A DNA stretch of 64,000 nucleotides. Source: Methylacidimicrobium fagopyrum (lineage in GTDB: Bacteria > Verrucomicrobiota > Verrucomicrobiia > Limisphaerales > UBA11358). Each line of letters starts with the position of its first letter. Position 1 is the first letter of the stretch. This document shows positions 38,490 to 47,026 of the stretch, in pieces. Position numbers and translations under genes: made by a program. The stretch lies in NCBI GenBank assembly GCA_026225255.1, contig JAMFSJ010000029.1:1-64000 (forward strand), in the 5' to 3' direction. Below the pieces are notes generated by a model. The model did not search any database. It saw only the letters and a program-made list of their open reading frames with translations, and was not told the DNA's origin.

Positions 38490-39860
38490 TCAGAGCGAGC
38501 GCAGAAAACGTATCAGCGCCTCGCGATCCGCTTTGGGCAGCCCGCGGAATTGTTCCTTGGATTTTTCCGCTTCACCGCCATGCCAAAGAATTGCTTCCGC
38601 AAAACCGCGCGCGCGGCCGTCGTGCAAAAGCTGGTCGTGCTGGTTGACGGTTTCGACCAGCCCGAGGCCCCACAACGGGGGCGTGCGCCATTCGCTGCCG
38701 CTGGCCTGAAATACCTGACGGTGGTCGGATAAATCCGCGCCCAAATCGTGCACGAGCAAATCGCTGTAAGGCCGGATGGTCTGCCCGGCGAGTTCGGGCA
38801 GGCCGGGCACCGCGCCCGTTTGCAATTCCGGCACATGGCAAACGGCGCAGTTGAGCTGGTGAAATAATTTTTCGCCGCGCAAAACGATTTCATTCGTCGC
38901 GTCACGGCGCGCGGGCACTGCGATCAGGCGGGAAAATAAGACGGTGGCGGCGAAAATTTCGTCGCTGACTTCCGGACTGCCGCCACTGGGCGATTGGGTG
39001 AACCGACTTTCGGCGTCGGTATTGTTTTCGTGCGGATACAGCGTGGTGGTCAATCCCATGTCGCCGTTGAAGGCGCTGGCGACTTGCTGGTCGACGCTGG
39101 GTTGCTCGGCTTTCCAACCAAAACGGCCGACGGTAAATTTTTTAGTCGTCACGTCCCACACTAAATTTACGTGGCCGGAAATGCCGTCGTGGCGCTGTTG
39201 ATCGGCGGTGGCGAGCGCGCGCAACGTTTTTTCCGGCACGGCTTCGAGCAGTCCCAGCCCGATGATGGCGGGCGCGACAAGCGGCGAAATCACGGCGTTC
39301 GTTTGGAACGGACCGTAGCCGAGGTCGGCCAGGCGAAATTGTGACTGGCGCAAATAATAAACTTCGCCATCGCCGTAACGCCCGCTCAGGTTGCGATAGG
39401 AACCGAGGATTTGCGCTTCGGGTTTGAAGCCGGGCAGGGCGTGGGTTTGTAATTGCAGACCGTAAGTCGGTTCCGGCTTCGGCCCACCGTTCGGGCCCAC
39501 GCCCGGCACGCTGAGGCGCACGACCATGGTATCCGTCGGTAAAAATGAATCCGGCGCCCGCCCGCGTCCATTGCGGACGTGACAGGCAAAACAGGAACGC
39601 GCGACGAACAACGGGCCGAGACCATCGCGATCACTCGGTGTCGTCGTGGCGGCGAGCCAGCTTTCATCGAAAAAAAAACTGCCCAGCGTGTAAGTGGTGT
39701 GATGTGCGGGCAATAGATTGCGCGCCGCGAGCGAAAAAGCGTTGCGGGTCGCATCAAATGCCGTCGTGTCGCCGCCGGAATATTCCACGTTCGTGGCCGA
39801 TTCACTGGCGCGTGCGGTCACCGTCACCGCGAAGAACAAAATGAGCAGGCGGGTTTTCAA
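38490..39860 (-). CDS. Di-haem oxidoreductase / putative peroxidase (c-type cytochrome)
   Basis: Two CxxCH motifs (SCFACHVRNGRGRAPD and NCAVCHVPELQTG); RTPPLWGLGLVETVNQHDQLLHDGRARGFAEAILWHGGEAE. Confidence 0.9.
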   Translation of the reverse strand: MKTRLLILFFAVTVTARASESATNVEYSGGDTTAFDATRNAFSLAARNLLPAHHTTYTLGSFFFDESWLAATTTPSDRDGLGPLFVARSCFACHVRNGRGRAPDSFLPTDTMVVRLSVPGVGPNGGPKPEPTYGLQLQTHALPGFKPEAQILGSYRNLSGRYGDGEVYYLRQSQFRLADLGYGPFQTNAVISPLVAPAIIGLGLLEAVPEKTLRALATADQQRHDGISGHVNLVWDVTTKKFTVGRFGWKAEQPSVDQQVASAFNGDMGLTTTLYPHENNTDAESRFTQSPSGGSPEVSDEIFAATVLFSRLIAVPARRDATNEIVLRGEKLFHQLNCAVCHVPELQTGAVPGLPELAGQTIRPYSDLLVHDLGADLSDHRQVFQASGSEWRTPPLWGLGLVETVNQHDQLLHDGRARGFAEAILWHGGEAEKSKEQFRGLPKADREALIRFLRSL

Positions 39861-41032
39861 TTCTTCAAATTCAGCCGGATATGTAATGCCGCCGCCGCCG
39901 CTAAAATGGAATTGTTTTGCGCGGCCAGCGCCGTCAGCGCTTTTTTGATGGCCAACCGGCCGGGCGCAGAATTGGCGCCGAGAATCGCCTGATCAAATGG
40001 TGTCGGAATGGCTTGAATGGCGGCGACGGATTGTTCGAGTTGTGATTTTAGCGTGGCCGCGAGGGTTGCGTCCGTTGCTTCCAGTAAAGCGAGCAAACCG
40101 GGGCCGGCGACGACCGAGCCGTCGGTGCGCGTGTAGCGTCCCAGCCAAATGTCTTGCACGCCCAATTCATTCCGCAGCAGATCCAAATGCGTCGTGTCGC
40201 TAAAACAACATTGTTCATTCTCCTGACTCTGGGTCGTGTAAGGCACCAGCATCCGTTCGCCCGCGAGCTCGGAACTGCTCAAATTGCCGACGCCGGCGAA
40301 AATTTTTTCCAGCGCGACGGCGGGCGGCCCGGCTAAAAACTGCGCGCGATAATTAGTCGCGTTGTCAGCCGCCCATTGATCGGCGACGAGTTGTAACTGA
40401 TCGGAAAGTAGTTGCGCGACCAAACGCAAATAGTCGCAACGACGTTCGGCGTTCACGCCGGGACCATTCGTCGCCGCCACGTAATCCGTGTAAGCGCGGC
40501 GACCGGGCGAATCGGTATACAAATCCTGTCCCCACAACAAAAATTCTATCGCGTGGAAGCCGGTGCTGACCGTTTTTTCACCTTCTTTTTCGTTCGCCCC
40601 GATGAGCACATCGCGCGTGAGTCGCGGAAAAAGCTTGGTTTCGTTGATGATGCCGGCCTCGGGCATGCCGGCGGTGTAATCTATGTAATTCAAATCAATC
40701 GGCCACGCGTTAAGGTATTCTTCGACCGGCTCAATCGGCCCGTCATAGAAGCGGGCAATTTCGCTTTGCGAATACGGCTGGCGGCAAAGAATCCAGCTTT
40801 CACGCGCCACGCCGAAACCGACCGCGGACGGTTTTTGCAGGAACGATTCGAGGTTCGTTTGCAGTTGCCGCGACAATTTCCAAGAGTCCTCATATTGCGC
40901 GTGCAAAATGTTCGCATAGTTGGTGACGATGGCTGACTGCAACGTCTCCAAAGCAGGATCCCCCGCCGCCAAAACATTTTGCGGCCCGCCCACGAGGTAG
41001 AACAGCGCGGCCAAAAGTAGATTCCGGTTCAT
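39857..41032 (-). CDS. Imelysin-family protein
   Basis: GFHAIEFLLWGQDLYTDSPGRR (GxHxxE-type motif) and C-terminal imelysin helices; overlaps the di-haem gene by 4 bp. Confidence 0.88.
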   Translation of the reverse strand: MNRNLLLAALFYLVGGPQNVLAAGDPALETLQSAIVTNYANILHAQYEDSWKLSRQLQTNLESFLQKPSAVGFGVARESWILCRQPYSQSEIARFYDGPIEPVEEYLNAWPIDLNYIDYTAGMPEAGIINETKLFPRLTRDVLIGANEKEGEKTVSTGFHAIEFLLWGQDLYTDSPGRRAYTDYVAATNGPGVNAERRCDYLRLVAQLLSDQLQLVADQWAADNATNYRAQFLAGPPAVALEKIFAGVGNLSSSELAGERMLVPYTTQSQENEQCCFSDTTHLDLLRNELGVQDIWLGRYTRTDGSVVAGPGLLALLEATDATLAATLKSQLEQSVAAIQAIPTPFDQAILGANSAPGRLAIKKALTALAAQNNSILAAAAALHIRLNLKN

Positions 41033-41354
41033 GGTTTAATGAGTCCGCAGATTCAGGTCATTCCCCAATATCGTTTGCGGTTTCACTGCGCCGCGCGCGA
41101 GGTTGTCGAAAGTGGTTCATACCCGCGCCCATTTTACATTGGGGCGCCATCGGCGCGAATGAATTATCCCGTATCCATGTTACTTTCCTGCGACTTTTCT
41201 AGGGGTAAACAAAGCCGGCCACTTGCTGTGCGGGATTTCAAAGAAGAATTCAAAGCGAATTGTGATTCGGTTTTTTAATTGGTAGAAACTCCCCGGATTC
41301 CCCACCGTTTTGCCATTGCCTAAATCATTCCGTCCCTTACGCTTTTAGCACTTC

Positions 41355-41475
41355 ATGGCGAAATTAAATAGTCAGAAACAGAGCAACGGTTTTAACCTCA
41401 CCATTCGCGGCGTGACCGCTAATCTCGGCCTGCGCAACGCCGATACATTTAACCACGATCTTTCAAGAAACTGAC
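41355..41475 (+). pseudogene. Truncated remnant of an HsdM-type N6-adenine methyltransferase
   Basis: Manual translation MAKLNSQKQSNGFNLTIRGVTANLGLRNADTFNHDLSRN* matches the conserved stretch MNLAIRGIxANLGxxxADTFxxDLH of HsdM-type methylases, lacking both ends. Confidence 0.6.
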
Positions 41476-41478
41476 CTC

Positions 41479-44007
41479 ATGGCCATCAAGAAATCTGACC
41501 TTTATTCCTCCCTCTGGGCCTCGTGCGATGAATTGCGTGGCGGTATGGACGCCAGCCAATACAAGGACTATGTCCTGTTCATGCTGTTCATCAAATACAT
41601 CTCCGACAAATATAGCAACTACGATGGGTTCCAGCCGCCGGTCGTCATCCCCCAGGGTGCGAGCTTCAAGGATATGGTTGCGCTCAAGGGCAACAGCGAC
41701 ATCGGTAATTTAATTAACACACAGGTCATACAGCCGCTGATTGACGCCAACTCTCGCCTCGCCCGCAGCGACTTCCCTGATTTCAATGATTCGAACAAAC
41801 TTGGCGACGGCGCGCAGAAAGTCGAGAAGCTGGGCAACCTCATTGCCATCTTCGAGAACCCCGCGCTCGATTTCTCCAAGAACCGGGCCGAGAACGACGA
41901 CATCCTTGGCGATGCCTACGAATATCTCATGCGGCACTTCGCCAGCGAGAGCGGTAAGAGCAAGGGCCAGTTCTACACTCCGTCTGAGGTCAGTCGCATC
42001 ATGGCCAAGGTCATCGGCATCACTCCGGCCAACAGCAAAGCCGCCACTACGGCTTACGACCCGACTTGCGGCTCGGGCTCACTGCTGTTGAAGGTCGCTG
42101 CCGAGGCGGGTAAACTCATCACATTGGAAGGGCAGGAAAAGGACGTGACCACTGCCGGTCTCGCCCGCATGAACACGATCTTGCACGATTTCGCGACGGC
42201 CAACGTGCTCTCGGGCAATACCCTCTTCGATCCAAAATTCAAGGACGGTGAGCAACTCCGCACTTACGACTACGTCGTCGCCAATCCGCCCTTCTCCGAC
42301 AAGACGTGGTCGACTGGTCTTGACTTGGGCGAGAGTGGTAAGGGCGATAAATATCAGCGCTTCACTTGGGGCGTGCCGCCGAAAAAGCAGGGCGATTACG
42401 CTTACCTCTTGCATATCATCCGCTCGCTGAAAAGCACGGGCAAAGGCGCGTGCATTCTCCCGCATGGTGTTCTTTTCCGAGGTAATGCCGAGGCTGTCAT
42501 CCGTCAGCAACTCATCCGCTCCGGCTACCTCAAGGCCATCATCGGCCTGCCTGCCAATCTATTTTACGGCACCGGCATCCCGGCCTGCATCATCGTGCTC
42601 GATAAGGCAAATGCCGCTGCTCGCAAGGGCATCTTCCTGATTGATGCTTCCAAGGGTTTCAAGAAAGACGGCCCGAAGAACCGTCTCCGTGAGCAGGATC
42701 TCCACAAGATCGTGGACACCTTCACGCGGTTGGATGAAAGTGATCCGCGCTACGCTCGCATGGTGCCCGTCGCGGAAATCGCCGACCCTAAGAACGACTA
42801 CAATCTCAACCTCCCGCGCTACATTGATAGCACCGAGCCGGAAGACTTGCAGGACATCGAAGGCTACCTGCGCGGCGGTATCCCGGAGCGCGATCTCGAT
42901 GCCTTCGGCCATTACTGGAACATCATGCCCGGTCTGCGCGCCGCTTTATTTTCCCACACCCTCGCCCCCATCGGGGGACAGGGCCGGGATGAGGGGGCGC
43001 GTCCAGGCTATAGCTACCTCAAACTTTCCATCGCCGAAGTGAAGCCCGCCATCTTCGGCCACCCCGAGTTCACCGCCTTTACGACCAAAGCCAGAAAGCT
43101 GTTTACGCGCTGGCAGACGGCCTCCCTCCCGCAGCTCAAAGGTCTCGCCCAGAACGGCCATCCCAAGCCGCTCATCGAAACCATTGCCGAAGACCTGCTC
43201 GCCACCTTCAAGACCGCGCCCTTGCTTGATGCCTACGATGTCTATCAGCACCTCATGGACTATTGGGAGCAAACCATGAAGGACGACTGCTACCTCATCG
43301 CCGATGCCGGATGGAAGGCGGGTGCACTCCCGCGCGAAATTGTTCAGATCAAAAACAAGGAGAACAAACTCGTCTGGCCCGAGAAGGAAGATTTTAAGCA
43401 GGGCAAACGTCGCTTTAAATCCGACCTCGTTCCTGCCGCTCTGCTCATCGCCCGCTATTTTGCCGTCGAGCGCGATGCTATTACCGCCCTTGAAGCGGAG
43501 CTCGCCGGCCTCGAGCAGCAGCTTGATGAAAAACGCGAAGAGCAAAGCGGCGAGGATGGGTTGCTCGCGGAAGTCATTGAAGGCGAAGGTGAAAAACAAA
43601 AAATCAGCGCCAAAGTCCTAAAAGCCCGCCTCAAAGAAATCGGTCTCGACCCGGACTACGCCGAGGAGCGTCAAGCGTTGGAAGCTTACTCCGTCCTGCT
43701 CGACCAGCAACTCGAAGCCCGGGCTCGGCTCAAGACGGCCCAGGAATTATTGGAAGCCAAGCTCGCCGCCAAATACCCGAAGCTGACCGAGGATGAAATC
43801 AAGTCGCTCGTGGTGGATGATAAATGGCTGGCCACGATTGCCGCCGCTGTGCAGGGCGAATTAGATCGCGTCTCGCAAACGCTCACCGGACGTCTCCGCG
43901 AACTCGCCGAACGCTACGCCATGCCGCTGCCAGAGTTGACGGACGAGGTGGAAGCGTTGGCCAAGCGCGTGGCTGGACACCTTAAACGAATGGGATTCAA
44001 GCCATGA
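41479..44007 (+). CDS. hsdM: Type I restriction-modification system methyltransferase subunit
   Basis: SDLYSSLWASCDELRGGMDASQYKDYVLFMLFIKYISDKY; GQFYTPSEVSRIMAKV; YDPTCGSGSLLLK; DYVVANPPFSDKTWS. Confidence 0.95.
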   Translation: MAIKKSDLYSSLWASCDELRGGMDASQYKDYVLFMLFIKYISDKYSNYDGFQPPVVIPQGASFKDMVALKGNSDIGNLINTQVIQPLIDANSRLARSDFPDFNDSNKLGDGAQKVEKLGNLIAIFENPALDFSKNRAENDDILGDAYEYLMRHFASESGKSKGQFYTPSEVSRIMAKVIGITPANSKAATTAYDPTCGSGSLLLKVAAEAGKLITLEGQEKDVTTAGLARMNTILHDFATANVLSGNTLFDPKFKDGEQLRTYDYVVANPPFSDKTWSTGLDLGESGKGDKYQRFTWGVPPKKQGDYAYLLHIIRSLKSTGKGACILPHGVLFRGNAEAVIRQQLIRSGYLKAIIGLPANLFYGTGIPACIIVLDKANAAARKGIFLIDASKGFKKDGPKNRLREQDLHKIVDTFTRLDESDPRYARMVPVAEIADPKNDYNLNLPRYIDSTEPEDLQDIEGYLRGGIPERDLDAFGHYWNIMPGLRAALFSHTLAPIGGQGRDEGARPGYSYLKLSIAEVKPAIFGHPEFTAFTTKARKLFTRWQTASLPQLKGLAQNGHPKPLIETIAEDLLATFKTAPLLDAYDVYQHLMDYWEQTMKDDCYLIADAGWKAGALPREIVQIKNKENKLVWPEKEDFKQGKRRFKSDLVPAALLIARYFAVERDAITALEAELAGLEQQLDEKREEQSGEDGLLAEVIEGEGEKQKISAKVLKARLKEIGLDPDYAEERQALEAYSVLLDQQLEARARLKTAQELLEAKLAAKYPKLTEDEIKSLVVDDKWLATIAAAVQGELDRVSQTLTGRLRELAERYAMPLPELTDEVEALAKRVAGHLKRMGFKP
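42950..43003. repeat. GC-rich palindromic repeat inside hsdM
   Basis: CCCTCGCCCCCATCGGGGGACAGGGCCGGGATGAGGG; complement reads CCCTCATCCCGGCCCTGTCCCCCGATGGGGGCGAGGG, a common intergenic bacterial repeat form; frame stays open. Confidence 0.6.
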
Positions 44008-44122
44008 ATAAACCCGGAGCGTTTTCAGCCATTAGCCGGTGGTCGAGCGAGGCACGAGCAACACCACCGGATTGCCGGCGAATAAAAATCCGCATCCCGG
44101 TGGGATGTCAGCCCTGACAATC
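44008..44122. repeat. Partial multi-hairpin REP-like unit upstream of RAYT
   Basis: ATTAGCCGGTGGTcgagcgaggcacgagcaACACCACCGG and GCATCCCGGTGGGATGTC. Confidence 0.75.
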
Positions 44123-44569
44123 ATGCCATCCACCTATCTCCGCCTGCATTACCACCTCGTGTTCTCTACCAAGAACCGTGAAGCCACCCTCTCGCCGGAG
44201 TGGCGGGCGCGTTTGCACGATTACCTCGGCGGCACGATTCGCGGACTTGGCGGATTCCCCGAAGGCGTGGGTGGCGTGGCCGACCATGTCCATCTGCTCG
44301 TCGGGTTGAAGGCCACCCATTGCCTCGCCGACGTGATGCGTGAATTGAAGAAAGCATCCTCGACGTGGGTGCATGACGAGGTTGGGTTGCGTGCGTTCGC
44401 ATGGCAGGAGGGGTATTCGGCGTTCACGGTCAGCGCCACGGCACGAGACGGGGTGAAGTATTACATCGCCAATCAGGCGGAGCACCATCGTGTGAAATCG
44501 TTTCGCGAGGAATTGATCGAGCTGCTTGAAAAAGCGGGAATTGAATATGATCCAAAATACCTTGATTGA
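44123..44569 (+). mobile_element. IS200-like / REP-associated tyrosine transposase (RAYT)
   Basis: LRLHYHLVFSTKNREATLS; HUH motif GGVADHVHLLVGL; catalytic-Tyr region GVKYYIANQAEHHRVKSFREEL. Confidence 0.88.
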
Positions 44570-45110
44570 ACCGCGTGGATTCCGGCCGGGGCGGGGAGTG
44601 ATGATCCGGGAGGGGCTGCGATCCCTCCGGGATTGGAATTGTTTTGCGCATGGTTTCCGGGGGTGTCGCTTCGCGCAACCCCCGGCTAATGGCTGGCATC
44701 CCTTTGGGATGACTGGGCACGACGAACCCAGAGGGTTCGGAGCGATTAGCCGGTGGTTGAAGAGCGAAGCGACGACACCACCGGATGACCGGCGAATTCA
44801 TTTCCGCATCCCGGAGGGATGCCAGCGGATGGGTCATGGCGAGGTGCGTGGTGTTTCCCAAGCCGGGCTGCGATCCTTTCGGGATCGAATGATTCGCCCG
44901 ACGCCGTTCCGGGGGTGTCGCTTTGCGCAGCCCCCGGCTAATGGCTGGCATCCCTTCGGGATGACCGGGCACGACGAACCCAGAGGGTTCGGAGCGATTA
45001 GCCGGTGGTTGAGGAGAGAAGCGACCATACCCCCGGTCTCAAACGGTAAAAGAAATTGTATCCCGGAGGTATGCCAACACGCACCGAGGATGACCGCCCG
45101 CGTGGACGGA
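44570..45110. repeat. Multi-hairpin REP-like direct repeat array, about 252-bp period
   Basis: GGGCTGCGATCC at 44613 and 44865; AGCGATTAGCCGGTGGTTGA at 44741 and 44993; repeated hairpins CCGGGGGT..ACCCCCGG, CCGGTGGT..ACCACCGG and GGCATCCCTTCGGGATGACC. Confidence 0.9.
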
Positions 45111-45133
45111 CACCTCAAAAAGAAGGGAGCGGT

Positions 45134-46354
45134 ATGGCAATGAAACCCGGCTATAAACAGACTGAGGTCGGCGTCATCCCGGAGGAGTGGGATGTGAGGA
45201 CTATTCGGGATGTGTCGGACATGGTGACCGTTGGATTCGTTGGGTCAATGGCACACTTGTTTACCTCAAACGGCGTGCCGCTGTTGCGAGGCCAGAATGT
45301 CCTCCCTGGACGCATAGAGCTAACCGACTCAAAGTTTATCTCACCCCAAACACATAGCCTTTGGAAGAAGTCTGCGCTTCGCGGCGGCGACATAGTCATC
45401 GTTAGAGTTGGCTATCCAGGAACGAGTGCGGTTATTCCAAGGGATTTCGGAGCTGCCAATGCTGCGAGTCTCGTTGTGGTTCGGCCCGATTCGTCGTGCA
45501 TCGATTCGGATTTCATGTGCTGGGTTTTGCTATCTGACATAGGACGCAGGCAAGTAAAGGCGGCGCTGGTTGGTGGAGCTCAGCAGGTGATTAACATCGG
45601 AACGGTAGCATCCCTACTACTCCCAGTGCCAGCGAACTCCGAACAACGTGCCATCGCGGAGGCGTTGAGCGATGTGGATGGGCTGCTGGGCGGGCTGGAC
45701 CGGCTCATCGCCAAGAAGCGCGACCTCAAACAGGCCGCCATGCAGCAACTCCTCACCGGCCAAACCCGCCTCCCCGGCTTCCACGGCGAGTGGGAAGTGA
45801 AGACATTCGGCGAAGTAGCAATTCCCCGGCGCGAAAGAATCGACCCCAGAAGGACGGGCGTTCACGATTTCTGCATCGAGCTGGAACACATCGAATCAGG
45901 AAGCGGGCAGATTTTGGGAAGCACGAGCACAGGCACTCAAGCGTCCCTGAAATCTATATTTCATCCCGGAGATGTGCTCTTCGGAAAGCTTCGCGCTTAT
46001 CTGCGCAAGTATTGGCGGGCGACGCGCTCTGGAGTCTGTTCGACGGAGATTTGGGTGCTTGTTCCACGAGAGGCCGCCCTCACTTCTGAGTTTCTTTTTC
46101 AAATCATCCAAACCGACGACTTCATCGACGCCGCGAGCAATTCATACGGGACACACATGCCTCGTTCGGACTGGAACGTTGTGAAGAACTACGAACTGAA
46201 AATACCGCTTGCCCCCGAACAAACCGCCATCGCGTCGGTGCTGACGGAGATGGACGCGGAGCTGGCGGCGTTGGAGCAGCGGCGGGAGAAAACCCGTGCC
46301 CTCAAGCAGGCCATAATGCAGGAACTCCTCACCGGCCGGACGCGCCTTCTATGA
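45134..46354 (+). CDS. hsdS: Type I restriction-modification system specificity subunit
   Basis: MKPGYKQTEVGVIPEEWDVRTIRD; two TRDs separated by EQRAIAEALSDVDGLLGGLDRLIAKKRDLKQAAMQQLLTGQTRLPGF and ending EQTAIASVLTEMDAELAALEQRREKTRALKQAIMQELLTGRTRLL. Confidence 0.93.
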   Translation: MAMKPGYKQTEVGVIPEEWDVRTIRDVSDMVTVGFVGSMAHLFTSNGVPLLRGQNVLPGRIELTDSKFISPQTHSLWKKSALRGGDIVIVRVGYPGTSAVIPRDFGAANAASLVVVRPDSSCIDSDFMCWVLLSDIGRRQVKAALVGGAQQVINIGTVASLLLPVPANSEQRAIAEALSDVDGLLGGLDRLIAKKRDLKQAAMQQLLTGQTRLPGFHGEWEVKTFGEVAIPRRERIDPRRTGVHDFCIELEHIESGSGQILGSTSTGTQASLKSIFHPGDVLFGKLRAYLRKYWRATRSGVCSTEIWVLVPREAALTSEFLFQIIQTDDFIDAASNSYGTHMPRSDWNVVKNYELKIPLAPEQTAIASVLTEMDAELAALEQRREKTRALKQAIMQELLTGRTRLL

Positions 46355-46369
46355 GCGTCACCCAACATC

Positions 46370-46935
46370 GCAAGCCACATCCCCTTGAACCCGGAGGGTT
46401 CAGAGCGATTAGCCGGTGGTTGAGGAGCAATGCGACACCACCACCGGAAATCGGTCGGAGCGGTTTTCGCATCCCAGAGGGATGCCAGCCTGAGCGGCAT
46501 GGCGGCGTGCATGGTGTTCCGAGGGGTGGGCTGCGATCCCTACGGGATCGGATTCCATTTACGTTCACGTTCCGGAGGTGTCGCTCGTGCCTCGCGCAAC
46601 CCCCGGCTAATGGCTGGCATCCCTCCGGGATGACCGTTGGCGCGAATCACGAAATGAATTTCTCCGGGATGACCGGGCACGAACCCGGAGGGGTCAGAGC
46701 GATTAGCCGGTGGTTGAGGAGCAACGCGACAACACCACCGGAAACCGGTCGGAGCGGTTTTCGCATCCCGGAGGGATGCGAGCCTGAGCGGCCTGGCGAC
46801 GTGCGTGATGTTCCGAGGGGTGGGCTGCGATCCCTCCGGGATCGGATTCCATTTGCGTTCACGTTCCGGAGGTGTCGCTACGCTCAACCCCCGGCTAATC
46901 GCTCGCATCCCTTCGGGATGACCACCGCCATCGCC
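46370..46935. repeat. Second multi-hairpin REP-like direct repeat array, about 294-bp period
   Basis: AGCGATTAGCCGGTGGTTGA at 46403 and 46698; GGGCTGCGATCC at 46528 and 46822; same hairpin modules as 44570-45110. Confidence 0.9.
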
Positions 46936-47026
46936 GAGGTGCTCACGGAGGTAAAGCCATGAAGTGTTTTTCAATAAATCTCTTTCCCCGCCGCACCTTC
47001 GGGCCTGCGCGTGATACTTTTTTACC

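Noticed and set aside
44430-45143. ORFs of 180-205 aa overlapping the first REP array
   Set aside because: Their sequence is translated hairpin repeat (RIPEGCQP, HPFGMTGHDEP), is open on both strands and duplicates internally; treated as repeat DNA, not proteins.
44570-46935. CRISPR array
   Set aside because: Repeats are long (250-294 bp units), made of hairpins, with no regular 25-40 bp repeat/spacer pattern and no cas genes.
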